Made by a program: the position numbers and the translations under genes. DNA of 54,133 bases from JAVBQL01 sp031549085 (GTDB taxonomy: Bacteria; Spirochaetota; GWE2-31-10; MWDO01): positions 1 to 54,133 of the forward strand of contig JAVBQL010000026.1 in assembly GCA_031549085.1 (NCBI GenBank). Direction: 5' to 3'. Positions within the stretch are counted from its first letter, which is position 1, and each line of letters starts with the position of its first letter. This document shows, piece by piece, positions 44,090-53,240 of the stretch. A model generated the notes under the pieces. The model did not search any database. It had not been told where the DNA came from and saw only the letters and a list, made by a program, of their open reading frames with translations.

Positions 44090-44157
44090 CTTATTTTTTA
44101 ATAGATATTTTACTATATTTTAAATTAAGAAACTTTTAAATTATTAAGGAACATATT

Positions 44158-47100
44158 ATGAGCAGCTACAAAAAGGTGATATTGGCAATTATAGGGTATA
44201 TAGCCTCCCTTCTATATATAGACGGCTATATGCGAGAGCTCTTTATTAATATAGGTGAGAGTGGGACTCTAACCTCACCTCCCATGTTGTTAACCTATCT
44301 TCTAATTTTATATTTAATTGTGTCTGTTGTAATGTCACTTATAAAAAAGAACAGGCCAAATTTTTTTATAACCTTTTTGTCTGGTCTCTTTCTCTTCATT
44401 ATAAATACACGTATAGTAGAACTAATCTCACTAACAGACCATTATGGCACTGCACTTGCTCTATCAAACATCTTTTTTATTGCACTGCTTATTGGACTCC
44501 TCATAGTACAAACAATATTCTATGACAAGGTTGGCTTCCTATATATAAAGCTAATAGTAAAACTACTAGCAAAACTAATAGGAAAAATATTTGATATAAA
44601 GATAGTTGCAGAGAGCACAATAGCAAAACAAGATGAGATAAAACCCAAAAGCGGGCCATCACTTTTTCTCTCAAATATCTATACAAGTATAGAAAATTTC
44701 TTTAAGAGAAATAGGAAAATTTTTACTATAGTTGGTCTCTCAATCTTTGGCCTCTTTATTATCTCTGCCTGTACAACAGTTATCGTTAAAGAGGTAACAA
44801 ATAATATTATGACAAAAGTTGTTGAGGTCTCTCCAAAGAGCCCTGCAGCCAAGAGAACAGCAATAAGAGTTCTCTATGATGGAGAGGTTTCGCTAAAAGA
44901 TCCTCAAAGCGATTTTATAACAATAACTCCAAATATAACTGGTGTTGCGAGAATAGAGGGACAATCTATAATATTTGTCCCTGATAATGAGCTCTCTCTT
45001 GCAACAAAATATAGTGTGAATATAGATGGAAGCAAACTTAAGGGAGATAATAAAAATCTTGTAGAGAGCAAATCTTTCTCCTTTACAACAGAGGAGATCT
45101 TCGTTCAAGACACAAATTTTTACTATGATGTTGATAGTGAAACAAACAAAATAAATGCACTTATAGGTGAGATAACCTTCAACCTTCCTATTGATATTCG
45201 TTCTCTTGAAAATAGAATTGAGATATCAAATCAAGGTAAAAAGCTAAAATATTCACTGGCTACATCGGAGAGGCCAAATCTTATCTACTTAACAATAAAA
45301 GATATTATTCCTGGTGAAGACTCTTCAAACATAGTTATAAATATAAAAAAGGGAATACTGCCTGTTGGCGGCACTATTGGTATGACAAAGGATGCTGTCG
45401 CTACAATTTTTCTAAAAGAAAAAGATAGACTATCCATTGATGGCGTTGAATCCTATCCTGTGAAGGGGGCAACATATGTTGCAATAAATTTTAGCCTTCC
45501 TGTTGATGAGAGCGATGTAAAACAGTATGTAACTATAGAGCCAAAGGTGGATTTCAAATTAAGCTCTGAATATCGATATGTTCTGCTTGAGGGCAATTTT
45601 AGAATAAACACAGACTACAAAATAAAAGTATCTAAAAACATAAAGTCAAAGAGCGGTTTGACAATGAAATATGACTATGAGACCACTGTAAAAATAACAG
45701 ACCTTGAGCCATATGCAAAATTTGCGTCAGGCGGAACACTGCTTCCAAAAAACGACAACCTTAATATAGAATTTACTACCCTAAACCTTGACAAAGTTAA
45801 TTTTACTGTAGAAAAAATATATAAAAACAACCTTGTAAACTACTTAAGAAATGACTCCTATCAAAACAGAAAGCATATGTATAGCAAGACGCTTGAGATC
45901 ACAGAGGGTGAGCTTAATGAGGAGGTAAATAATCTAATAAACCTAAAGAGCCTCTATAACTCTCAATATGAGGGAACATATCTCCTAACTGTTGCAGACC
46001 CAAGTGAATATTACAACTACTCAAAAAAGTTTGTAAATATTACTGATATAGGGCTTATATTAAAGAGATCGGGAAGCGACCTATATTTATATAGTATAAA
46101 CATATCAACACTGCAGCCTATGGGCGGCGTCTCACTCTCACTTATAAGCAGTGAAAATCAACTTTTGCAATCGGGAACAACAGACAGCAGTGGTCTATAT
46201 ATATTTAAAAACTATAAAAACACACTTGAAAACCTAAATCCATACATTATTATTGCTGAAAAGAGCAAGGACTTCACCTACTTGGAGATATATTCCAGTG
46301 AGATTGACTACTCATCTTTTGGTATATATGGAACAAGCTTTAATAGAGATGAGTTTGATGGGTTTATTACCACAGAGAGGGGAATATATAGACCAGGAGA
46401 GGATATATATACTTCAGTAATTTTAAGAAAGGGGGACATATCAACCCCATCTGCTCCAATGCCTGGGACAATAGAGCTATACAATCCAAACTGGGATAAA
46501 ATTTATGAAGAAAATGTCTTAGTTGATGATATGGGTTCTTTCAAAATCCCAACAAAGAGAGAGTATAAGACTGGTTCATACTCTGTAATGTTTAAATTAA
46601 AAGGAAACAACTACTTTTCTCTCTCTAGCCAAATAAAGATAGAGGAGTTCGTCCCAAATACTATAGAGGTTACAACAAAACTTCTTGATAAAGTTGATAA
46701 AACTGTTAAGTTTAAAATATCAGCAAAAGAGCTTCATGGAGCAGCAGCCAAAGGTTTAACAGCAAATGGCTACTTGGCATATAAATCTCGTAGATTTGAG
46801 AGTAAAAAATATCCAAACTATACATTCTATGATGAAAAGAGAAGAGAATTCCATAGGACAACAGAGTCTCTTGAGACAGTAGAGCTTGATGATAATGGAG
46901 AGTACATATATGAGTTTGAGATTCCAGACTTCTCTCCTCCATCTGCACTTGACCTAGAGGTCTATGGAGATGTGCATGATACATCAGGCAGGGTTGTAAG
47001 TGACAGCTTTAAGCTCCCTATTGATGTATATGATACCTACTATGGGGTGGAGGTTGTTGGTAAAAAACCTCTCTCCATAAACAGAGAAATCACAGTAAAC

Positions 47101-50079
47101 TATGTTGCACTCTCTCCAAAAGATGAGGAGACTGCTGGCAAAGTTGTAAATCTAAGGATAGAGAGAAAGGTTTGGTACTCAATATTTAAAAAATATGGGT
47201 GGACAAATAGATACTCATCTGAGAGCTATAATGAAGTAATCATAAACAAAACAATAACCATCGACAAAAAGGGCTCCTACAACTTTACTCCAGATAAGGG
47301 GGGTGAGTATACCATAACATTGGGAGAGACCGATGGAATGATAACTACAAAAACAATAAATATCTACTCCTCTACCTATGAGAGTGGAACAGACCTAACA
47401 GATCCAGATAAGCTAAAAATTACTTTAGACAAAGAGGAGTATAAGGTTGGAGATACTGTATATGCAAATATCTCTGCTCCATTCTCAGGAAGATGTATGG
47501 TATCAATTGAGAGAGAGAAGATATATAGAACAACATTTATCGATCTTATTGATGGAAAAGCAAATATTCCAATTGAGGTAAGTGCCGAATACTCTCCAAA
47601 TATTTATATAACAGCGGTGGCCTATCGAACACCTAAATATGAACAGAAAGATCTTCCACAGATAAGTTATGGAGTTGCAAATATAAAGGTCTCTTCAAAC
47701 AACTTCCAGAAGATAAAGATCACAACAAATGAGAAGGCAAAGGCAAGTGAACCTATCAAGGTAGATATAAGTATAGAGAATGGCGCAAACAGCAAGCTTG
47801 TAGTTGCTATGGTTGATGAGGGAATATTGGCGATTACAAAATTCTTCACGCCAGATCCATATAGCCACTTCTATAGAAAACGCTCTCTTGATGTGAGAAC
47901 GCTTACAAATATAAAGAACTTTCTTCCAAATATTGCAGCCTACAAGAAGGCATATGGCGGCGGCGGCGGTGAAGATGAGTATTCACTAGAGAAGAGACAT
48001 CTAAACCCAATCGAGGCAAATAGATTTAAGAACCTATCTCTTGTATCTCCTGTGCTTACAGCTGATGCAAATGGAAATGTCTCATATACATTTGATATAA
48101 AGCAGGAGTTTAATGGAAAGGTTCGCATCATGGTCTTCTCAGCAAATGGCAACAAATTTGGATGTGCAGCAACCAATGTGACCATAAGTGACCCAATTGT
48201 TGTAGCCCCAGGGATTCCAAGAATTTTAGCGCCAAATGATATTGCATATATACCTATTAGAGTATTTAATAAGACAGGCAAAGATGGAAATTTCGATATC
48301 TCACTAGGACTTGATGGTCCGCTTGAGTTGGCTGAAGGAAAAGAGAAGGCAACGCTCACAATAAAAGATGGTGATGAGGGGAAACTTACCTATAAAATAA
48401 GAGCAAAAAATGGAGTTGGTGTTGCACACATTATATTTAGCGCTGCTGGCAATGGTGAAACAACAAAGAGTTCAACAGAGATTGCGGTACGTCCTGTAAC
48501 AACCTCCCATATAAATGTAATTAATGGAGAGATAAAAGCAGGTGAAGAGGCAAAAATCAGTATCCCTGATGAGTATATAAAAGAGGGAAGATTTGATAGA
48601 CTTGCAATATCAGCAAGCAAGCTCACCCTCTTCCTCGGCGGTTTGGACTATCTAATTCAATATCCATATGGCTGCAGTGAACAGCTAACATCAAAGACAT
48701 TCCCTATGCTATACTTGGGTGAATATCTCCCATACACCACAGCTTTTAGTGGCAAAAAGGTTGAGATTGATAAATATGTACATATAACAATAGAAAAACT
48801 CTCAAACAGACAGACGAGCGATGGCGGCTTCTCACTATGGGATGGAGGAGACTACTCATATGACTGGCTATCAGACTATGTCTCCCACTTCTTAATAGAG
48901 GCAAAAAAGGCTGGTTATCCAGTCTCAAATGCTGTCTATGATAAGATTCTAAAGAGACTTGGACTTAGTGAGGAGGAGAAGGGAAGGCTTGACAGAAGAG
49001 AGCAATATAACTACTCTGAAGCTAATGAACCATATAAGCTCTATCTAAAGGCTCTTGTTGGAAAACCTGATTTTGATGGAATGAAATTTTTCTATGATAA
49101 AGTTGTTGATAAAGTTAGCCGAGATGAGATTGGTGAAGTAAACAGATGCTTTGTCTCATTGGCCTACTCACTATCTGGAGATGTTGATAAAGCCAAAGTG
49201 GTCTTGCCAACAAACTTTGAGATAAGTACAGCAATCAGAAAATATTCTGGAAACTTTGACAGCTATATTAGAAACACAGCACTATATATCTATGCAAGCT
49301 CATTTATGGTCTCTACATTTAACACAAGCGATATAATATACAATAAGATGGTACGCCTTGAGAATACTTTGCTAAAATATATTTCCTCATCTGGTAATAT
49401 AGGTAATATACAGGATACTGCTTGGGTCTTGATTGCATTAAGCAATATGGACAAGCAGAGAAACAATAGCATCAATGTATCAGTAAAGAGTGAAACCATC
49501 GATCAAACATTTACAGAGAGAGGAATAATAAAGAATCAGTTTGGCAAGGGTGAGGTTACTATAAAAAATAGCGGAAATGATCCAACCTATTACAACTTCT
49601 TGATGAGCGGCTATCCGCTAAACTTGGATAAAAATGGAGCTGAAAATGGCTTTAGGATATCAAGAGAGTATAGAAATGTTGATGGAACAACTGCCGATAT
49701 AAAATCTATCAAGCGCGGAGATAAGGTTGTTGTAACTCTAAATATAACAAAGACAACAAAAGAGAAGCTTGAAAATATTATCATTGTTGATCTTCTTCCA
49801 AGCGGTTTCGAGATTGAGAACAGCAGGATAGAGTCAAGAGGAGACTTTGGTAATATCCCAAAAAATTATATAGATTTGGAATATCAAGATATTAGAGATG
49901 ACAGAATGCTCCTCTTTGTAAGAAACTGTTATGATACAATCAGATACTCATATGTTGTAAATGCAACTACAGCTGGAGAGTTTGTTGTTCCTCAATTTTT
50001 AGTGGAGGCTATGTATAACCCTGAAATAAATGCAAGAACAAAGGGCGGAGAGATACTAAAAATTGTTGATGGGAAATAG
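44158..50079 (+). CDS. Alpha-2-macroglobulin with an N-terminal polytopic membrane domain
   Basis: A 1973-residue bacterial alpha-2-macroglobulin, a protease-trapping protein of the envelope. The thioester motif CSEQ is at C1506-Q1509 (context YPYGCSEQLTS), the A2M signature VDEGILAITKF near 1219, macroglobulin beta-sandwich domains before it (EGTYLLTVADP, TTERGIYRPGEDIY, YAYKS-type bait-like stretch), then the terpenoid-cyclase-like alpha/alpha barrel (TSDGGFSLWDGGDYSYDWLS) and a receptor-binding-like end. Known bacterial homologues are simple lipoproteins. Here about 185 extra residues with four hydrophobic helices (7-22, 43-62, 69-90, 100-121) come first. Then a segment like a complete lipoprotein signal follows, IFGLFIISAC with Cys205, after a basic KRNRK. 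No pbpC (usual partner) is adjacent. Confidence 0.88.
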   Translation: MSSYKKVILAIIGYIASLLYIDGYMRELFINIGESGTLTSPPMLLTYLLILYLIVSVVMSLIKKNRPNFFITFLSGLFLFIINTRIVELISLTDHYGTALALSNIFFIALLIGLLIVQTIFYDKVGFLYIKLIVKLLAKLIGKIFDIKIVAESTIAKQDEIKPKSGPSLFLSNIYTSIENFFKRNRKIFTIVGLSIFGLFIISACTTVIVKEVTNNIMTKVVEVSPKSPAAKRTAIRVLYDGEVSLKDPQSDFITITPNITGVARIEGQSIIFVPDNELSLATKYSVNIDGSKLKGDNKNLVESKSFSFTTEEIFVQDTNFYYDVDSETNKINALIGEITFNLPIDIRSLENRIEISNQGKKLKYSLATSERPNLIYLTIKDIIPGEDSSNIVINIKKGILPVGGTIGMTKDAVATIFLKEKDRLSIDGVESYPVKGATYVAINFSLPVDESDVKQYVTIEPKVDFKLSSEYRYVLLEGNFRINTDYKIKVSKNIKSKSGLTMKYDYETTVKITDLEPYAKFASGGTLLPKNDNLNIEFTTLNLDKVNFTVEKIYKNNLVNYLRNDSYQNRKHMYSKTLEITEGELNEEVNNLINLKSLYNSQYEGTYLLTVADPSEYYNYSKKFVNITDIGLILKRSGSDLYLYSINISTLQPMGGVSLSLISSENQLLQSGTTDSSGLYIFKNYKNTLENLNPYIIIAEKSKDFTYLEIYSSEIDYSSFGIYGTSFNRDEFDGFITTERGIYRPGEDIYTSVILRKGDISTPSAPMPGTIELYNPNWDKIYEENVLVDDMGSFKIPTKREYKTGSYSVMFKLKGNNYFSLSSQIKIEEFVPNTIEVTTKLLDKVDKTVKFKISAKELHGAAAKGLTANGYLAYKSRRFESKKYPNYTFYDEKRREFHRTTESLETVELDDNGEYIYEFEIPDFSPPSALDLEVYGDVHDTSGRVVSDSFKLPIDVYDTYYGVEVVGKKPLSINREITVNYVALSPKDEETAGKVVNLRIERKVWYSIFKKYGWTNRYSSESYNEVIINKTITIDKKGSYNFTPDKGGEYTITLGETDGMITTKTINIYSSTYESGTDLTDPDKLKITLDKEEYKVGDTVYANISAPFSGRCMVSIEREKIYRTTFIDLIDGKANIPIEVSAEYSPNIYITAVAYRTPKYEQKDLPQISYGVANIKVSSNNFQKIKITTNEKAKASEPIKVDISIENGANSKLVVAMVDEGILAITKFFTPDPYSHFYRKRSLDVRTLTNIKNFLPNIAAYKKAYGGGGGEDEYSLEKRHLNPIEANRFKNLSLVSPVLTADANGNVSYTFDIKQEFNGKVRIMVFSANGNKFGCAATNVTISDPIVVAPGIPRILAPNDIAYIPIRVFNKTGKDGNFDISLGLDGPLELAEGKEKATLTIKDGDEGKLTYKIRAKNGVGVAHIIFSAAGNGETTKSSTEIAVRPVTTSHINVINGEIKAGEEAKISIPDEYIKEGRFDRLAISASKLTLFLGGLDYLIQYPYGCSEQLTSKTFPMLYLGEYLPYTTAFSGKKVEIDKYVHITIEKLSNRQTSDGGFSLWDGGDYSYDWLSDYVSHFLIEAKKAGYPVSNAVYDKILKRLGLSEEEKGRLDRREQYNYSEANEPYKLYLKALVGKPDFDGMKFFYDKVVDKVSRDEIGEVNRCFVSLAYSLSGDVDKAKVVLPTNFEISTAIRKYSGNFDSYIRNTALYIYASSFMVSTFNTSDIIYNKMVRLENTLLKYISSSGNIGNIQDTAWVLIALSNMDKQRNNSINVSVKSETIDQTFTERGIIKNQFGKGEVTIKNSGNDPTYYNFLMSGYPLNLDKNGAENGFRISREYRNVDGTTADIKSIKRGDKVVVTLNITKTTKEKLENIIIVDLLPSGFEIENSRIESRGDFGNIPKNYIDLEYQDIRDDRMLLFVRNCYDTIRYSYVVNATTAGEFVVPQFLVEAMYNPEINARTKGGEILKIVDGK

Positions 50080-50100
50080 TTGTTTTTCTAAATTCCCCCA

Positions 50101-50124
50101 GCCCCCTTTTTGATAAAAGGGGGC
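50101..50124. terminator. GC-rich hairpin after the macroglobulin gene
   Basis: GCCCCCTTTT, TGAT, AAAAGGGGGC, 22 bases after the macroglobulin stop. Same D-type hairpin as 2428-2449. No good T-run follows. Confidence 0.5.
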
Positions 50125-50210
50125 TTAAGTAAGAGGGCTGAACTTTTAGGTAAAGCTTGACTCTCTGTTATATAGTTATGGGTTACTGTTATTTGTACTA
50201 TGTAGTAGCA

Positions 50211-50304
50211 GGAGTTTTTTCTCAAGACGCAAAAGATTCGATTTTTTTGTTACTTTTTATCGAAGTAAAGAGAAAATCTTTGTCTTTGCATCTTGTAAAA
50301 CTCC
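50211..50304 (-). repeat. Repeat family B, copy 5 (variant)
   Basis: Read on the minus strand: outer arm with GGAGTTTT and CAAGATGCAAAGA (50304-50283), CAAAG (50282-50278), inner stem of ATTTT type with an additional internal hairpin, then CGAA (50240-50237, in place of CGAC) and the complementary arm ending in AAAACTCC. The arms contain small indels. No gene occurs in 50080-50389. A small inverted repeat, TCTAAT-CAAT-ATTAGA, lies at 50341-50356 before the next gene. Confidence 0.55.
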
Positions 50305-50389
50305 CTTCCCAAGTCTATATTTTTTAAAAGGATAATTAAATCTAATCAATATTAGATAATTTTAATAAATATTTTTAGGAGTAGAATTA

Positions 50390-51130
50390 ATGAAAAGATT
50401 TCTTGTCGTTTTAGTTTTTCTAACACTTCTCTTCTCTTGTAAAAAAGAGAAGACCACCGATGATACCACAACGGTAACTATTGATGTCTTAAATCAAAAT
50501 GAGATAAGACTTATTGGACATGCAAGCTTTAAAATTAAGGACAAAAAGGGAACAGTAGTATATGTTGATCCATTTTATGGAAGTGAGGCTGACTACTCTG
50601 AACCAGCAGACTTTATATTTGTCACCCACTCTCACGGTGATCACAATAAAATTGAGCTTGTAACAAAAAAGAACACAACAAAAATAATCTCAGCAGAAAA
50701 GAGTGTCCCTGAAGGTACAAAAAATGTGGAATTTATACTTCCATACAAAAGTGAAGTTATAACTGACAATATAAGCTTTGAAACTTTTCCTGCTATAAAT
50801 GATAACCATAAGAGAGAAAATAACTTTCTTGGTTTCATCTTTACTATTGATGAAAAGAAATTCTATATAGCGGGGGATACATCATTTTTTGAAGAGATGA
50901 GCGAACTGCCAGCTAAAAATATAGACTATGCCTTTTTACCAATAGATGGCGTATATAATATGGATGCAGCAGAGGCTACAAATGTTGCTGCTGTTGTTGA
51001 GGCAAAATATGTCATCCCAATTCATACCGGGTTTGATGAGAATGGTCCTGCATATAGCGAGAAAAATGTTGAAGCTTTTACACCAGCTAGTAAAATAGTT
51101 TTAAAATATGGTGACAACTTTATGTTCTAA
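50390..51130 (+). CDS. UlaG-like metallo-beta-lactamase-fold lipoprotein
   Basis: 246 residues. The lipoprotein signal ends LLFSC, followed by KKEK. The metallo-beta-lactamase fold carries FVTHSHGDHN (HxHxDH), DNHKRENN, FYIAGDTSFF (metal-bridging Asp) and a late YVIPIHTG (third His). It resembles the UlaG-like/MBL-fold hydrolases (L-ascorbate-6-P lactonase relatives), but being extracytoplasmic its substrate is unknown. TTAGGAG precedes ATG 50390. A good terminator follows at 51159-51194. Orphan gene. Confidence 0.85.
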   Translation: MKRFLVVLVFLTLLFSCKKEKTTDDTTTVTIDVLNQNEIRLIGHASFKIKDKKGTVVYVDPFYGSEADYSEPADFIFVTHSHGDHNKIELVTKKNTTKIISAEKSVPEGTKNVEFILPYKSEVITDNISFETFPAINDNHKRENNFLGFIFTIDEKKFYIAGDTSFFEEMSELPAKNIDYAFLPIDGVYNMDAAEATNVAAVVEAKYVIPIHTGFDENGPAYSEKNVEAFTPASKIVLKYGDNFMF

Positions 51131-51158
51131 TTATTAACCTGTTTTATAGAACGGTATT

Positions 51159-51194
51159 AAAAAAAGCACTAAAATTATATTAAGTGCTTTTTTT
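51159..51194 (+). terminator. Terminator after the MBL-fold gene
   Basis: AAAAAAAGCACT, loop AAAATTATATTA, AGTGCTTTTTTT, beginning 28 bases after the stop codon. Confidence 0.85.
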
Positions 51195-51407
51195 ATCAAA
51201 GAGAACAAAAAGTTGATCTTTTTTTGACATTATTATAGTATATAAGTTTGGAAAATAAAAAGTGCCTAAAAATATTGGCACTGCTATTCAAGGATCGCTT
51301 ATAAGTTAGATACTTTTAGTAGATTGCAGATACATTTTTATGATGGTTTAAATAGATAGGGCAGCCTTATCCCTTAAAAAACAAATCATCTCAATTCATA
51401 TTATTAT

Positions 51408-51515
51408 AGACACGTCTTATTAAGCCTACATTGTAAGGATCAGTTCACTCCTTGTGAATATTTGACGTGTCTGCTGGAGTGGATTGGTATAAGGCCCTTG
51501 CTAATGTAGGCTTAA
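51408..51515. other. Pseudoknot-like nested palindromes in the 51131-51714 intergenic region
   Basis: Two complementary pairs interlock. AGACACGTC (51408-51416) pairs with GACGTGTCT (51464-51472), and TTAAGCCTACATT (51420-51432) pairs with AATGTAGGCTTAA (51503-51515). A third pair, CACTCC (51446-51451) with GGAGTG (51476-51481), encloses the second half of the first pair. This order (a b c a' c' b') gives a pseudoknot. It could be a structured RNA or leader of the downstream CsgG-like gene, 200 bases away. No gene is in 51131-51714. Confidence 0.4.
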
Positions 51516-51714
51516 CTTAAAATAAAGCCTAAAATTACAGCTCTCTCCTACTTTTTTATAACCTCTTAAAAAGTCGAACCAATACTGATTTATAGTCAAA
51601 TATTGCTAATAAATATCGGCTAAATTTATCAAAAAACTTAAAAAAGCACATTTTTAGCTAATATTATTGTTTTTATAACAATATATTTGATAAATTTATT
51701 TTTTTGGAGTTTCT

Positions 51715-52294
51715 ATGAAAAAAAACTATCTTTTTTATCCTAATTCTCACGATTTTTTGTTCAATTACTCTCTCTGCAAATGAGAGCAAAAAGAGGCTTG
51801 CAATTCTTCCATTCTCTGCTAAGGGGAACATAGGCAAGGATCTGATAGATATTATGTCAGAGAACTTTACAATTGCTATGGTTGATGCTGAAACTTATAG
51901 CATCGTTGAGAGGGGGCAGCTTGATAGGGCTCTTGATGAGCTTAAGTTTCAGAAGGGAGATATCTTTGATGATTCCACCGCAGCGGCACTTGGTAAGATG
52001 GCTGGTGCTCAAGTTGTTATAATTGCCAGTGTCTCCTATGTCAATAATATCTATTTTATTAATGTTAGGGGAATTGATGTAACAACAGGCATAGTGGTCT
52101 TTGGAAAGCGAGCAGAAACCTGGAACAAAAATGAGCTAATAAAGATAACTGATATGCTTGCAAAAGTTATTTCTAATGGTGATAGTAGTAATGATGGTGA
52201 TAAAAAAGATAATGTTACTACTATAAAAGAGAGGAGAGAGCAGAAAAAACTTGAAAGAAAACAGAAAAAACTTATGAAAAGAGTTAAAAATTAA
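51715..52294 (+). CDS. CsgG-like secreted protein with an A8 frameshift after the start codon
   Basis: ATG 51715 with GGAG five bases upstream leads into A8 (51718-51725). Read directly, the frame stops after about 22 codons. If one A is removed, the frame gives KKTIFFILILTIFCSITLSA, a textbook signal peptide, and runs on into the domain KKRLAILPFSAKGNIGKDLI, then YSIVERGQLDRALDELKFQK, AALGKMAGAQVVIIASVSYV and a lysine-rich tail (KKLERKQKKLMKRV). The YSIVERGQLDRALDE motif matches the CsgG/FlgO-like fold used in outer-membrane secretion or stress lipoproteins. No in-frame start exists upstream (a TGA abuts the A-run). So expression depends on A7/A8 slippage or phase variation, or the gene is a recent pseudogene, or the base is an assembly error. 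About 192 residues when in frame. Confidence 0.7.
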
Positions 52295-52380
52295 ATTATT
52301 CTCTATCATATAGATATTGTGACAACCTCTATATGATATAGATCAAAGATTTTTTTAAAATTTTATTTTTAAAAGAGTTC

Positions 52381-52449
52381 GGATAGACAATAAAGATTTT
52401 ATATATTTTACTTGAAAGTAAAGATCAAACAAAATCGAGTTATCTATCC
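52381..52449 (+). repeat. Repeat family B, copy 7 (variant)
   Basis: The outer arm GGATAGACAA (52381-52390) pairs with TTATCTATCC (52440-52449). The loop strands are TAAAG (52391-52395) and CGAG (52436-52439), variants of CAAAG and CGAC. The inner stem is ATTTT with AAAAT, and an apical hairpin is TTTACTT/AAGTAAA. 52295-52537 has no gene. Confidence 0.5.
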
Positions 52450-52537
52450 TATTATTTATATATCACAAAAAAATATTTCATTTTAGAAAATAGGCTTTAG
52501 TTATATAAAAAACTTTTTATTAATTTGCTTACAAATT

Positions 52538-52672
52538 TCAAAAAAAAGTTGACTTATCTACTCCAAGTTTTCTCTCATATCTATCTTTTCTCTCAACCAA
52601 ACTATTATCCTTTACAATTTCCCATGTCACTGCATTGCGATTATCTTTGTTGATAAGATTTTTATCTAAATG
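52538..52672 (-). pseudogene. ORF remnant F1 downstream of membrane paralogue 1
   Basis: Open frame of 44 codons with no ATG, containing EIVKDNSLVERKDRYERKLG and ending VDKSTFF. The same segment (EIVKDNSLVERKERYERKHG) occurs in the F2 fragment at 53241-53429. It opens just after the stop of the membrane gene. The conserved reading frame at protein level in both copies suggests remnants of one larger protein, or very short genes. Function unknown. Confidence 0.45.
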
Positions 52673-52694
52673 TTAATCTTATAATCAAGAATAA

Positions 52695-53225
52695 TCAAAA
52701 GAAATTTGGATTCCTATTTAGTATAAGAATAGTTACAGCTATTGTTATTACCGCAGAAATAAGTGTAATTATCAGCCAATTTTTTGCGAATAAAACATCA
52801 CCTTGGCGAATAATGTTGTCAATAAGCATAACAATAACAAAAAAGAAGACAAAAATAGAGACAAAAAAAGATCTAGGGAGGAAATAATAAACTATCTTAG
52901 ATAATAAAGTTTTTTTGATTCCATAGTCATAAAAATCATCATAAAAACCAAGAGAATAAAAAGCAGTAAATAGAAACACGAAAAAATTAATTATTGAAAA
53001 AATAACATAGAAAATTATTTTTTCGTATCTTTCCCACTCTTGTATAAAAAGGAGTCTAATGGCTACTATATACAAAAAGAACATAGAGACAAAAATTAGT
53101 AATGCTTGGAGATGGTCTTTATGCCAATTTAATGCAATCAGATATATAACAATTGGCAAAAATATGAGAGCAGATGCAATCAGTGGTAAAACAACTTTTA
53201 CCACTGATTTTATTTTATCTTTCAT
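52695..53225 (-). CDS. Membrane protein paralogue 1 of a tandem array
   Basis: 176 residues, four to five hydrophobic helices: KDKIKSVVKVVLPLIASALI, IFVSMFFLYIVAIRLLFI, IIFYVIFSIINFFVFLFTAF, FFVSIFVFFFVIVMLIDNII and NWLIITLISAVITIAVTILI. I recognise no family. Paralogous to 53459-53989 and to the partial gene at the right edge. The leader TTTGATCTAT and start context before ATG 53225 are conserved among copies. A small ORF remnant lies 15 bases upstream (F2) and another 22 bases downstream (F1). Repeated small membrane proteins next to broken ORFs recall immunity-protein arrays, but that is conjecture. Confidence 0.7.
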   Translation of the reverse strand: MKDKIKSVVKVVLPLIASALIFLPIVIYLIALNWHKDHLQALLIFVSMFFLYIVAIRLLFIQEWERYEKIIFYVIFSIINFFVFLFTAFYSLGFYDDFYDYGIKKTLLSKIVYYFLPRSFFVSIFVFFFVIVMLIDNIIRQGDVLFAKNWLIITLISAVITIAVTILILNRNPNFF

Positions 53226-53240
53226 AAAAATATATATAGA

